Assembly: GCA_012295275.1 (NCBI GenBank)
Contig: CM022678.1
Span: forward strand, 1,096,191-1,160,190
Direction of reading: 5' to 3'
Source of the DNA: Chrysomallon squamiferum
Lineage: Eukaryota > Mollusca > Gastropoda > Neomphalida > Peltospiridae
Length of the DNA stretch: 64,000 bases
Each line of letters starts with the position of its first letter. The first letter of the stretch is position 1. Made by a program: the position numbers and the translations under genes. The notes under the pieces were generated by a model. It was not told the DNA's origin. It did no database searches and saw only the letters and a list, made by a program, of their open reading frames with translations. Shown here in pieces: positions 49,445 to 61,734 of this stretch.

Positions 49445-49579
49445 GTGTCATTAGAGGCATTGAAGATGAATTCCATTTTCATCAAAATGTTTATTTTATA
49501 ATGATAATAGAGCATCATATTTAAAGAAATATTTGTATACAAGACCATCTACTTTTAACATAAACAATCTTGTGTCATC

Positions 49580-49612
<33 letters not shown>
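49207..49612 (+). repeat. Simple repeats
   Basis: (TTTA)n 49207-49243, (GT)n with variants 49381-49448, and a run of about 30 A at 49580-49610. Confidence 0.95.
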
Positions 49613-49619
49613 AAAGGAA

Positions 49620-51850
49620 TCTTTATAAATATGTAATTTAATTTGTAACTACATAGATATAACAACTATATGTTTATATTTTTATTATCCTAATTCATAC
49701 GTTTAATTTTTTATTCCTGTCTTTGTATACTAAAACCTAATACACAACTGTTTCTGTTTTATAACTGTAGTCATGTCTGTTTTGTGTTTATAGCCATGCT
49801 GACCTTGGCAAATAAATAAACTGAACAGGAAACTGAATTGTAGAAATAGTAGTAGTAGTAGCAATAGCTGCAGTACAGTATCGTCTCGTTGTTACTTTTT
49901 GACTGCGCACACCGTCAACCAGGTAAAACGTCAATTAATGAATCCCGGGACATTGGCAGATCCTCACTGGTACATTTCAGCTTGTCCCACTAAGTAGACA
50001 CAATTTTAAGATCATTTACACAAGTTTTTGATTTCGCGGGCCATAATGACTTCGACGACTATCCATTAAATAAGGAAATGTATGTGAACAGTCTTTCCGT
50101 TAATTGAAAAGTCTTTTTGTTAATTGAAAAGATTGCATATGAGACGAGACCAAACGAAATGGAAATTGTTTCAGTCATGTTAACGGCTTAGTGAGAATTA
50201 AAAACATTGTCTTTATGTAATTTGTCCAGAGTTAACTAACAACTTGTTTACTACAGAGCTGGACCAAACAACGCTTTGACATCAAAGGTTATTGAGTGGA
50301 AGAAGAAGAAGGAGAATAGATAGATAGATAGATAGATATGGATATTTAATGTTCAAAAAATCATCTTTTAATTACATAAAGAAATTATTTGTAAAAAAAT
50401 AACATCATGTAAAGGTTTTAATGGTTGAATACTTTAATATTTACAGATCTTTATAAAGCTGCCAACAACGTCGGAGACGAAATTGGGACTCATACCTGGC
50501 CAAGACAGAATTGTTAAAGTGTTGTTTTAGAGGTGGGCAATGACAGTGAGTGAATAAATTTTGTGGACATCACTTCTGTATCATTCCTTTTGTCTGCCAT
50601 ATTTGTGCTTCTGACGTTCTCCTTCTTGTCATTTTTACTGTGAATGACTCAGCTGTTGAATACAGTGGAGGTAAATATTCATATCTGATGCATGAACATT
50701 CTATAGTTTGGAAAAAACAAACATGGGTGCATATTGGTAAGTTTTCATTGATAGTTTTTGTATAACAATTTAGTATAGATATTGAGAAAACTGAGTATTA
50801 TAACTTACTGAAACTATTCTGTATATTTTTCTTATTTATATAATACAATTTAGTGGTAGTGTTGAGAAAACTAAAAATATGCTTACTGAAACTATTTTGA
50901 TGTTATCTATAATTTGCATTGTTAATATTACAATTTAGTGTTAGTATTGACAAAACTAAGAATATATCTTTCTGAAACTATTCTATACATTTTCATTGTT
51001 TATTTAACTTAATTTAGTATTAGTGTTAATAAATATGTAAATATAAATTGTTGAAACAATTTCTCATTGTTTGTTCTACTTAATTTAGTAAAATTATTCT
51101 TATGATATGTACATTTACATTGTTTATATAGAATAGGTTGATATTAGGGTTGACTAAGAATATAATTTATTAAGACTGTTTTGATAATTACTAGGTTTAT
51201 GTAATTTAATAGTGCAGTTCAGAAAACATACTGTATATGCTTTGTGATAATGATTACATTTTTGCAGGTCAACCATTAGAGATTTAACGAGAGTTGTTTT
51301 AGAATTTATTTTAACAAGAGAGATGATTCTTCGTCAGGGAGTATGACAAATTTGTTTATATCTTTATCAATACCCTATACATCAATATAATGTTAACTAT
51401 TTTTACTATTTCTAAACTAACACTTTTTTATTTACATTGATAATAAATATACAATTTAAAGAGGTTTAAGTACTGTCTGACAGCTAAAAGCAGCAAAAAT
51501 AAAAAATAAATAAATAACTAAATAAAAACACACACTAATTATTGTTTCCTCATGACAGTTATTATTATTCTTATATTGGCTTTTTTTTGTTTTAATGTTG
51601 TAAAATAATGTTGAGGTCATCAGTCAGTGTATCTATGTGTAATTAGTTAACAGTATTAAACACATTTGTTAAAACATACATTGCTCTATTCAGTAATACT
51701 GTTCAGATAGACTACGAATTTGTTCTGTGTTTGAAACACTGCTATTACATCCAATAATTATATCTTATTCTCAGTATTTTGTAGGTAAAAACATTTTTAG
51801 AAATTATGCATTTGTGAATGATAAAAAAGTATTTGCTCTGTTTCACTTCA
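49620..51850. other. Upstream region of the third copy; no coding exon identified
   Basis: 50490-50760 resembles 14190-14230, 25620-25850 and 27780-27890 (ACTGGCCAAGGCAGAA-type string), so it is the counterpart of the 5' region of the main gene. A (GATA)n run lies near 50317. No initiating exon was found. Confidence 0.5.
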
Positions 51851-51851
51851 G

Positions 51852-51914
51852 GACAACTGACAGCAAACGTATCTCATTCTGGTTCTACTGAAATAAGCGG
51901 TAACACTATAAACC
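51852..51914 (+). other. Motif exon 1 of the right-hand array
   Basis: 63 nt, phase 1-1, 21 codons. It encodes QLTANVSHSGSTEISGNTIN; the core I-G-N is interrupted by an extra serine. Acceptor CTTCAG, donor CC|GTAAGTTAAAAACTG. Confidence 0.7.
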
Positions 51915-52190
51915 GTAAGTTAAAAACTGAAAGTTTTCTCTTCTCTACATGTTTAACAGATAACACAGTACTTAGTAGACATTAGTACTTTTGTCAGACA
52001 TTGTGAACAACATAGAAACGTGCACATCAAGACATAGACACAATATATAAAAAAGAAAATTAGTATTTCAACCACTGCTATACATCCGACAGTGATATCT
52101 AATTCTCAGAATTTTTCAGCTAAAACGTTTTTAGAAATTATGCATTGAAGTTGTGAGTTATAAATAGGTATTTACTTTGTTTCGCTGTAG

Positions 52191-53043
52191 GACTGTATAT
52201 TAATAAATGTACCTCTTGGTTTTATGATCTATGGTGAACTAGGACGGTATCCCCTTGGTATTTCTATAAAAGTAAGAATGACAACCTTTTGGAGGAACCT
52301 AATTTGCAAAACAAAAAAAAAAAAAAATATTTCCTCACAACTATATTATTTAATGCATGTTATCGATTCTCCTTGGAACAGATTTGTAAAATATATTTTA
52401 GATGATTGTGGTTTAACATATATTTGGATATATCTCAACTTTGATAATGTTAAATGGATACGAGAAACGATATCCAAAATATTACATGATCAATTTCAAC
52501 AGTTTTGGAAAAATTCTAAATGAAACATCTCCAAAGGGTATTAATTATAAACATTTAAAAGATGAATTGAAATTATAAACTGTCTTACTTTGCTGTCTCA
52601 AAAGAATGCCAATGTCTTATGTAAATTTAGAACCTCGAAGGCTAAACTTCCTATTGAAACTGGACAATGGTCTAATATTCTAAGAGAAAACAGAAAATGT
52701 CATATCTGTAATCTTAACAAATCTGGAGATGAATATCACTATATATTTGAATGTAATGTATGTATTATTAAATGCGAGAAAGGGTATACCAGACAAATAC
52801 ATGAGACATCCAAATATAATTTCATATAGCTATATTTGTTAATAAGAACTATATGTGAGAGATTATGTCCTCCACGTTAAACTTCCACGCTTCTGCATTT
52901 TAATTTTGTTTCTATATATCTGTAATACATTCTTCTCTGTACTGCAACCCTACAATTTATGAGAATAAAATCATTGTAATTGTCATTGCCAGCAAACACA
53001 ATTCATTCTGGTTCTACTGAAATAGGAAATAGGCATGAATCCG
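52191..53043 (+). other. Motif exon 2, split by a LINE insertion
   Basis: The exon start (CTGTAG|GAC) is at 52191-52193. The rest, CAAACACAATTCATTCTGG onward, is at 52988-53043 with donor GTATGT. It encodes NTIHSGSTEIGNRHES. Compared with 53493, only about four bases are missing around the insertion. A CCAG at 52989-52992 could act as a new acceptor and would keep phase 1. Confidence 0.75.
52194..52987 (+). mobile_element. LINE 3' fragment inserted in motif exon 2
   Basis: Encodes the C-terminal part of a non-LTR retrotransposon: LGRYPLGISIKVRMTTFW, then SKAKLPIETGQWSN and the zinc-binding CHICNLNKSGDEYHYIFEC (C-x2-C...H-x4-C), followed by a short 3' UTR ending AATAAAATCATTGTAATTG. It is 5' truncated with stops and a frameshift near 52560. 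Confidence 0.85.
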
Positions 53044-53492
53044 GTATGTTATAAACTGAAAGTTTTCTTTTCTCTACATGTTTAATAGATAACAGACTAC
53101 TTAGTAGTCATTAGTATGTTCTCTCAGACACTGTGACGTGAACAATGTAGAAACGCGCAAATAAATACACGGACCAATACATATAAACATACATATCTGT
53201 AACTAGTCTTAGCACATACACAGAATACATACACACAACACATACACACATATATGCACACACATACATATGCATACATGCATTACACAGACACACAAAT
53301 TTAGACACAGTGTATGTATATTAAACTGTATGCTGCCATGTTTCTACATATACACTAAAAATGTGTTTCAAACACTGGAACTACATTTAATAATTATATC
53401 TAATTGTCAGAATTTTGTATGTAAAAATATTTTTAGAAATTATGCATCGAAATTGTGAATTATAAAAATGTATTTAATCTGTTTCACTGCAG

Positions 53493-53555
53493 GACAACAG
53501 CCAGCAAACATATCTCATTCCAGATCTACACAAATAGGAAATATGTATTTACCCG
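53493..53555 (+). other. Motif exon 3
   Basis: 63 nt, phase 1-1, encodes QQPANISHSRSTQIGNMYLP. Acceptor ACTGCAG, donor CCCG|GTAAGT. Confidence 0.78.
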
Positions 53556-53885
53556 GTAAGTTAAAAACTGAAAATGATCTCTACTCTATGTGTTTGATAG
53601 ATAACAGAATACATAGTAGTCATTAGTACATTTCTGTCTCACACTGTGACTTGAACAACATAGAAGCATGAATATAAATACATAGACACAATACACATAA
53701 ATATACATACCTGTACCTAGATGTAGCACATACACAGAACACATACATACATACATGCATGCAGAGGTTCATTACACATTCAGTAATTATTTCTAATTCT
53801 CAGTATTTTGTAGGTAAAAAGATTTTCAGAAATTATGCATTGAAATTGTGAATTATAAAAATGTATTTGCTCTGTTTCACTACAG

Positions 53886-53948
53886 GACAAGAGTCAGGAA
53901 ACATATCTCATTCCGGATCTGCTCAAATAGGAAATAACTATGTATCCG
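53886..53948 (+). other. Motif exon 4
   Basis: 63 nt, phase 1-1, encodes QESGNISHSGSAQIGNNYVS. Acceptor ACTACAG, donor TCCG|GTAAGT. It starts 393 bp after exon 3; the preceding intron is also duplicated. Confidence 0.78.
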
Positions 53949-54449
53949 GTAAGTTAAAAACTGAAAATTTTCTTTTCTCTACATGTTTGATAGATAACAG
54001 AATACCTAGTAGGCATTAGTACTTTTCTGTTTCACACTGTGACCTGAACAAGCTGCACGTGTGATTCACTGTGGCTAAAGGAGACGAGTGCAGATTGTTA
54101 TACATGAAAATATTTAGAATCCTGATGTAATATCTTTTCCACTACATCATGTACAGATCTTGAAATTGACTAAGTTGTAACAATTTCCAATACTGATGTC
54201 ACCATTTCATCACAAGAAACACATTTGTTAAAAATCCCTTAGAAAGTTATAAGTAGCCTGCAACAGAATACCCAACCAATAACTTGCTGAAACACTGAGA
54301 AATTTTATATCATAGAATTGAAAAACATTCTTATGTTGATTACAGCAGGTCAGAAATATGAAAATGTTTGTGTCCAGATGCTAAAAGGCATGGTCTGTGG
54401 CAGATTAAAAACAGCCTGTTGATGAAAGAATGTTTGCAAAAATAATAAT

Positions 54450-55250
54450 GTGTACTTTTCTCAGTTGCCTTATAAAATAGTCGATGAAGGAATAAAATGT
54501 CTAGGTAATAACTTATTATTTAAGAATACATCTATTGAAATTAATTGATATCTTCAAATATTGATGCTGATATAATTCAGTCTATTCGGGAAGCTGCAAA
54601 AAGTGTAGAATAATTATGATAAGTCATTGGTTAAAAATATTTTCAATGTTTAGTCTACATTAATAAGGTAATAGTTTGATTTCTATCTACTGATTTAGTA
54701 TAATTATAACCTAATACTGAGCTGTAGTTTAAAATAACTAAATTTGATATTCCTTTTTACAGTTATATTTATTAGTTGATTTGGTTCTTGTGTTTTGGTT
54801 ATTGTCGTAGTTTTATTTTTGGAATGTATTTTTTAAATCTTTAATAGGGAGTATCATCTCTTTGAATATCATTTTTTATTATTTATTTTTTTGGCAGATT
54901 CAAATTATTTTATTGTTTAATTTCTTGTTTGCTTTATAACAAATTATTTGTTAAATTACTTTACTGCTATGAATAAAGAAATAATACGATATATCAGCTG
55001 ATTTGGTAAATGTTTGAGAAGGAAAAGTTTATTATTAATATACAGTTTCTGTTGTCACATTCTAAAATAAAAACAAGCTCACTGGTTAAGATCATCGTCA
55101 CATGATCTAGACATGTACCTCATTCAAATATTTAACATGAGTTTTGTCACGTAGACACGAATTAGTAAAGAACACACTTTATTGTTACAAGTGTTTATTA
55201 CTGAAAACAAAATTTGGCCCGTCTTAAAAACAAATGTTTTAATTCACAGT
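54450..55250 (+). repeat. Duplicated block Y, copy 2
   Basis: Shares GATGAAGGAATAAAATGTCT and TCACATGATCTAGACATGT with the other Y copies. Confidence 0.85.
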
Positions 55251-55259
55251 TTTAGGACT

Positions 55260-56120
55260 GAACTACGATTGTGACTATTCCATTTTTATTTCTTTTTATT
55301 TTCAAATACTTTGTGTATCATTGTCTTATTTACATATTTCAAAAATGATATCATATTATCGGTGTTCCGAACATGATGATGATGATGATAATAATAATAA
55401 TAATAAAATATATATATTTCATTTCATGAATTTGACGTTCTCTTAGTTGCAAGTCTACTTCAGTGTTAAATAGTAATACTTTTATGTAACGGCTTGTGTG
55501 CGTGCGTGCGTGTGTGTGTATTAATTAATCTGGTTTCTTTTGGAGGCTATGATTAAATGTGAGAAAATGTTCACAATGTTTTGTTTGACTAAATTTACGA
55601 GACAAGCGGCAGATACATTTTTCAGTAATGTTTCGTTTCCTTCAGTTTATGTTCCTATTCTTTATTATAAAACAGATATCAACACTGTTTACGGAACTTT
55701 CGTGGAGCTAACTGTTCAGTTATTAAAGAAAATTCACCTATTTTCATTATTATGTTCTTGTTGTTTTCCTTATATTTTGTTGTTTCTGTAAGTCTTTGTT
55801 CCCTCTCTCTGCATTCTATAAGCACATGACTTTTAATGTGTATACAGTTACATATGTGTCCAGTAAACAGGACAAGGTGGTGCAAAGTCTGTGCATGTCT
55901 GATACAAATAATTTTATTGCATCAATCATTTCAGACTATACTTAATCACTCACTGTGTGTGTGTGTGTGTGTGTGCGTCTGTATGTGTGTGTGTGTGTGT
56001 GTAATCTTTTTTCATCTCATTACAATAATTTTTGACTGAGGGTCTGTCAACAAATAATATTATTTATATTTAAAAGGTAAAAGGTGTTGAAAAGAGTTAA
56101 CAACAGATGTTAATTTCTTA
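55260..56120. other. Spacer, no gene seen
   Basis: Contains (GAT)n/(AAT)n near 55375-55405 and (GT)n at 55951-56002. The 83-codon frame at 55540 shows no domain and no splice context. Confidence 0.55.
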
Positions 56121-56123
56121 AAT

Positions 56124-56330
56124 GCTGTGATACAAAGTCTAGCAGTCAGTGTCTATCACTAAACAAGAGCAGAGAAAAGAGATGTTACACTTTCTATTAC
56201 AACAGACAACAAAAACAGTTCTGTTTTACATCTAGCAGCTTTTTGTGGAGCTTTGTTTGAAAAACGTGTTGATGTAAATATTATTAACTGCGATGGTTAA
56301 ACTCCTCTTGATAAAGTTTGAATAATAGTT
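56124..56330 (+). pseudogene. Third nSTAND-ankyrin remnant, internally deleted
   Basis: Begins with the acceptor region and first codons of the nSTAND exon (GTCTATC..AAACAAGAGCAGAGAAAAGA, cf. 17165-17206). It then jumps at about 56196 into ankyrin code (SVLHLAAFCGALF, then VDVNIINCDG) with a stop before TPLDKV. More than 3 kb of the parent exon, including the whole NTPase, is missing. Confidence 0.88.
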
Positions 56331-56349
56331 AATTTATTTTTTTATTAAA

Positions 56350-57250
56350 AACTATTTCGAGGAATGTATTGGACTTTAAATTACATTGAATGGTTATTGT
56401 GTATAAGTATTGTTTCTTTTGCTTCTAATGATGTTGATTTCATTCTAAACACGATATTATTATCTATTATAATCGTTGGTGTAGTTCAACCCGCTGTCCT
56501 GCTCTGTTGCTTTCTGACTTCGTATTGAAACCAGTTTTGAGAAACGTGATATATTAGAACATTCAGTGACGTCACAGAGTCACAATAGCAACACACTGTA
56601 TTGAAATAAACGGGTGACCTAGAACGAACTGCAGTTAGAAGTACACAGACAAGTTAAACATGAGATATCTGCTTGTTAGTCTTGTGACATTTCTTCAAGT
56701 CTTGTGTAGCGTAGTTAAATATCTGCATTTATCCATCAGCTAATTTGGTTTCAGGTGTTTCTGTGTAGTTCTGTATACGTGAGTGTTTGTGTGTGTGTTC
56801 GTCTGTGTGCGTGTTCGTGTGTTTGTCTGTCTCTTTATGTTTGTGTGTGTTTGTATACGTTTTTGTTTGTGTGTGTGTTCTGTGTGCGTGTTTGTGTGTC
56901 TGTCTCTGTATGTTTGTGTGTCTGAATGTGTATGTGTCTGTCTGTTTGCCTTTGTGTCTCTGTGTTTATGGCTGTGTGTGTGTGTGTCTGTGTGTTTGTG
57001 TGTTTTTATGGTGTGGGTGTGTTTATGTGTACCTCTAAATACTATTAAGTTATTGCGAGGCTCGATGACAGTAATCCTGTCTCCTCCCACTTTCCATCAA
57101 GTTAAGAAAAATAAAAGTTTCTGCATCCCAAGACGACTCCACTTTGTAGAAAATTAGACCAGTCAGTCTCATTACGCGATGACGTCATGATTTCAGCTAG
57201 GATGTGCTACAGTCGTTAAATGTTTTGTAATTGTTCCTGTCAAACTTTGT
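56350..57250. repeat. Flank shared with 39741-42790, plus GT-rich repeat
   Basis: 56604-56680 matches 42706-42789 (TGACCTAGAACGAACTGCA), the sequence into which the retrotransposon inserted. A TGTGTGTT-type repeat fills 56780-57035. Confidence 0.8.
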
Positions 57251-57565
57251 TTTGTGTAATGAAAAGTCGCTCTAAAGAAAGAAATAATAACATAAATCTT
57301 AGTAATAATAATAATAATGAAAAGGATGATGACAACAATATTTGTGTGTGTGTTATTTTAAGCTATATTTAAGCTTACTATAAGCAAATGATATATAGCT
57401 GGCCCCTGTATACTGGGTCATATCTTTTCGATCACGTATACAAACCAGTTTGACAAATGTTATTCTTAGAACTTATGTAAAACGTGTTTACACTGTCACC
57501 AAGCAACCACACTACGTGCAAACCAGTCACGTGTCGTCTTACAAAAACACCTTTGTGTTTAAGTG

Positions 57566-57653
57566 GACGATTCACAGAGTGAGCAGACGGTGTAGAATTT
57601 GTGACAGTTCGTTAATTGTAAAGATTCCAATTTTATTTCGATTTCAACTACAG
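57566..57653 (+). promoter_or_regulatory. Candidate non-coding first exon, copy 2
   Basis: GACGATTCACAGAGTGAGCA...TTCAACTACAG|GTAGGC. The 130 bp upstream (TTTACACTGTCACCAAGCAA) matches 60920-60950. Confidence 0.5.
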
Positions 57654-57669
57654 GTAGGCAAACCTTTTA

Positions 57670-58567
57670 CTACACTGCTATTACTTCACTGTTGATTGTC
57701 TGCTTATTTCATTTGTTTTACAAACTTAATTATGTTATTTTAGTTTAGTTTATTTACTTCTGGTTTTTTTGTTATTTTTGCGGCGAACACGGAATGTAAC
57801 ATCAGAGACTTGGCTCACTTTTGCGTTTTCATTTTAAAATAATATATCAACAATTATCTGCTAATAAAACTGCATTATAAATAAATAAATAAATAAGGAT
57901 TTATTTTTATATTATATTTTTCATCGAATAATAAGTCGAAATATATCTTTGTGTAAACAAAAATATAATTAATACATAATAATAATAATAAAATAATAAT
58001 AATAATAATAAATAAACAAATAAATAAATAAGCAGCATCTACGAATATGTTGTTCAGTTATAAAGCAGTACAAAGATGAATAAATATCTACGGAATATCT
58101 GCTTTAAACAATAGAAAGGAATTGACTTGTTTCGTCAAATGATAATGCTGATGTATGGTTTGAATTTTATTTTTTATTTGTTTCTTTGTTATTGTTTTTC
58201 TTTTTTTCTTTTCTTTTCTTTTCTTTCTTTCTTTTTTTTTTTTTTTGTTTTTGGTCGCTTAATATGGAATTTGTGTTTTGACTAGGTCATGAAACATTCG
58301 CATTGTTAAATATTTCGACTTCATTAAATGAAAATTTAATTATTTGTTTAATTACATCTCTACGATAAATTAAATCAATTGATAAATAGTTCGATACAAA
58401 TCATTTTGTAAATGTTTATTAAAACTTAATAATAAAATCAACAAGGTCTGTGTTACTCTCCGGTGAGATCATTGTCACGTGATCTAAACATTTTGAAATA
58501 CTTAACATGAGATTTGTCACGTAGACACCACTATATAATAATAATAATAATAATAATAAAAATAATC

Positions 58568-58630
<63 letters not shown>

Positions 58631-58815
58631 TAAATAAATAAATCATTCAGTGTAGAATTTTTAAACTGGAAATGTTTTTGTCTTTGAAATAATTACAGTT
58701 TATTATGTGTGTATTTTATGTGATATTTACATACTTTTAAATGATATCGTACAAAAAAATTGTTCTGAGTATGTGAATAATAATAATAAATGTATATTTT
58801 CTCCACTTTATCCTT

Positions 58816-58846
<31 letters not shown>

Positions 58847-58964
58847 TTATTAGTATAAACTGGATTTTGTGATACTGGTGCACACAGTGTAACGTTTTCA
58901 ATCTCCGTCAGTTCTGAAATAAATAAAAACTACTACTGCTGCTAACAACAAGAACAACACAGTA

Positions 58965-59005
<41 letters not shown>

Positions 59006-59087
59006 GTAAAAGATAGACGCAGATATTGTTTGTGTTCAGAATGTGTACTAAATGTGTTTTTTGTAATCATTTATTTCCTATTTATTA

Positions 59088-59131
<44 letters not shown>

Positions 59132-59335
59132 AAATACTATTTACAATATTGACGAGCCATTAAAATCTTTTTCTTTTTTTTTTGCCCCAGTATCTACATT
59201 TTGAAATTTAAGGTGGGGGGAAGCCTGCCCTAGGCAAGTTGAAAACTGCACTTTTCCCGGCTCGGCACAGATAAAGTTTTATTCAAAGGAGCGTGCAATA
59301 TGCATCACAATAATTAGTGGCAATTCCACTTTCTA
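57670..59335. other. Repeat-rich spacer with block Y copy 3
   Basis: Block Y copy 3 lies at about 58050-58540. Also (AAT)n 58538-58625, (TTC)n 58812-58845, (AAT)n 58967-59005 and (TTA)n 59090-59130. No gene seen. Confidence 0.7.
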
Positions 59336-59339
59336 ATGC

Positions 59340-60085
59340 ATACTTTGTTTTTGTTCGGATTAAAGTTTGTGATTCTTAATTAGTTTTTGAAGAATTATGT
59401 ACTTTCACGTGACTTTCTTTTGTATCTGTCGGAAATACACATAGTTTCGTTCCTGCTCTCCGGCGTTACCCCCTTTCGCGTTAAAAAAGGCTAAAATTAA
59501 TCTCGTTTGAAAGAGCGTAGACTTCACTTCAAAATGATGTGTTCCTCTCATAAATCGAACAAAACTTTGATTTGAAATTTTAAAAGCCAGGTTTCCGAAC
59601 TGAAAATGTTCTTTGTTTCCACAAAAAATTCCAGATCAAGCATAATTCCCGAAAAGAGCGATCTCGGCGTTTTATATAAAAACAAAATAATAAAAAAAAA
59701 TAAAAATCACGGAGTTTTTTTCCGACGATATCACGGCGAAAATGCGGGAAACCTTAAAAGCGGCCAATTGTTGTTCAGGAGTGAACTTTGACATCGATCA
59801 GTGTTCTCACTAAGCAAATGTATGGGAATGGGTTGTGAAGCAAAGTATAAGAGATTACCTTAAAAATAATATAATGAAGCGTTACTTGTTTTATTTTTTA
59901 TTATTATTGTTTTTATCTCCTCTTGTTAAAATATTGATAGTTTTTGTTCGAGGATGTTGATGTTAGCGATTTCAAGGCAGGTAATTTGTGATCGTTGTGT
60001 TGACAATTTTAATCAGTTTCGGTTTGACTTTAACATTAGTTTGTTTTGGGCGTATATTTCAATTCATTCTACTCAGTAATTGTAT
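59340..60085 (+). repeat. Block X, right copy
   Basis: Matches 8690-9410; see that entry. It carries about 60 bp of extra sequence near 59660-59750. Confidence 0.85.
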
Positions 60086-60089
60086 ATAT

Positions 60090-61000
60090 TTTCATCAATT
60101 TGTCAAGACAACGAGGTAATAAATACAGTGCACCCGAAATAAATCTTCCCCATGATCACAAGAGATTTGCGTCTTAGTGAAGTGATTAACAGTTATTTAT
60201 TGATAATTGTAATTTGATAGCAGGAGAAGAAATAAATATTAATATGAAAGCTTTCAATATAAAATGTATGAGTTAAGCTTTTTGTTTGGTTCCAGTGTCG
60301 TATTCAGTTTGGCAATAATTAATGTTAAGCCTGATGTTAGATGCGATATATAAATAAATACATAAATAAATAAGAAAGAAAGAAAGAAAGAGGGAAGCAA
60401 GGAAAGAAATAGACAGAACTTAAATTACTTAATCATTTATAGATTAGATGACAAAAATACTAAAGTATAAGACAAAAACTAAAATAAATAAATAAATCAA
60501 TCAATTTAAAAAAAGTCAAATAATGAAATATGAAATGTAGAGTTGGATGAAAGGTTATGAAATAAAATTGTGAGTTAGTGTATTTTACTAGTACCGTGTT
60601 CGAGAGGGGTGAATGAAGATTAAACTCAGAGTGATAAATAAAATTAAATAATTAAATAAACGATGTCTGCCCTCACTTCTAAGACACGAAAATAAAGTAG
60701 TCTTCTTTCCTGAATGAAGAACGTAACTCTTAATACCAATAATTATATATAAGAATCTGTGTGTGAGTGTCTGTCTGTGTGTTATTTTAAGCTATCTGTA
60801 AGCTTACTATAAGAAAATGATATGCTACTAGCTCCTGAATACTGCTCATATATCTTTGTGCAAGAATACACAGGAGTTTGACAAGTGTATTATACTTAGA
60901 ACTGATACAAAACGTATTTACACTGTCACCAAGCAACCAGAGTAACGTACTACGTGCAAAGTTGTGACATGTCGTTTTACAAAAATATCACGTGTAGTGT
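60090..61000. other. Spacer leading to first-exon copy 3
   Basis: AT-rich with GAAA repeats near 60373. From about 60770 it matches the region upstream of first-exon copy 2. Confidence 0.55.
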
Positions 61001-61007
61001 CTAAGCA

Positions 61008-61084
61008 GACGATTTACAGAGCGTGGAGTTTGTGTCAGTTTGTTAGTTGACAAGATTCGAGTTTTACTTCGATTTGTATTAGAA
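61008..61084 (+). promoter_or_regulatory. Candidate first exon, copy 3 (degenerate)
   Basis: GACGATTTACAGAGCGTGGA... with the GCAGACGGC segment deleted and the donor changed to AGAA|GTAGGC. Probably weakened or dead. Confidence 0.45.
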
Positions 61085-61329
61085 GTAGGCAAACTTAAAA
61101 TATACTGTTTTTAGTAGTGACTGTTGACTGTTTATTTAATAATTTTAAATTTATAAATTGTTGACAGTGATCCCGGCTTTCGTTTCAGTTTTCATTTAAA
61201 AATAATTATGAACTAATAAAATTATATTTCTTTTTTTCTTTCTTCCTTTTTTTCTTTTTTTTAGTTGATTTATAAAGCAATAAATATACGACCAAAAAGT
61301 GTATTATCATCATCCCATTATATTTAATT

Positions 61330-61510
61330 TTGCGCTGTATTAACTTGTCGAAGGTTTAGAAACGGACAAAGATGGCACCAGTAACGGTTTAAATTATCGA
61401 AAGAGGAATAAAATATCTAGGCAATAACTGATTGTTTAAAAGTACAAAACTGAAATCAGTTGGTTTTGTCAAGTATTGATACTAATGTAAATCAATCTTT
61501 TCAAGAAGTT
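61330..61510 (+). repeat. Block Y, copy 4 (partial)
   Basis: Keeps GAGGAATAAAATATCTAGGC and the sequence after it, then diverges. Confidence 0.75.
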
Positions 61511-61734
61511 TCAAAAATATATTTTTTTCTCTTGGTCTTCTTTCCGTCTCTCTGCATTCTATAAGTAATGTGTATCTTGTTACATATAAATCCAGTAAAG
61601 ATGATAAAGTAATACAAGGTCTGTGAGAGAAAACACAAAACAAAATTAAATTTGCTTGGAAACTAGTTTACTATCCAGACGGTAAAAGTCATGCACCTCC
61701 ATAAATGATGTTCACACATATAGTAGAAGCATCA

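Noticed and set aside
15588-53948. Assigning the motif exons strictly to the RHIM family
   Set aside because: RHIMs have two residues between the G and the N of I-Q-I-G-x-x-N; most copies here have G directly followed by N or D, which fits HET-s-type motifs better. The relationship stays open.
55540-55791. 83-codon open frame as a gene
   Set aside because: No domain, no splice context; lies in an AT-rich spacer.
56740-57157. Open frames on both strands with CVCVFV or THTHTH composition
   Set aside because: GT-rich simple repeat.
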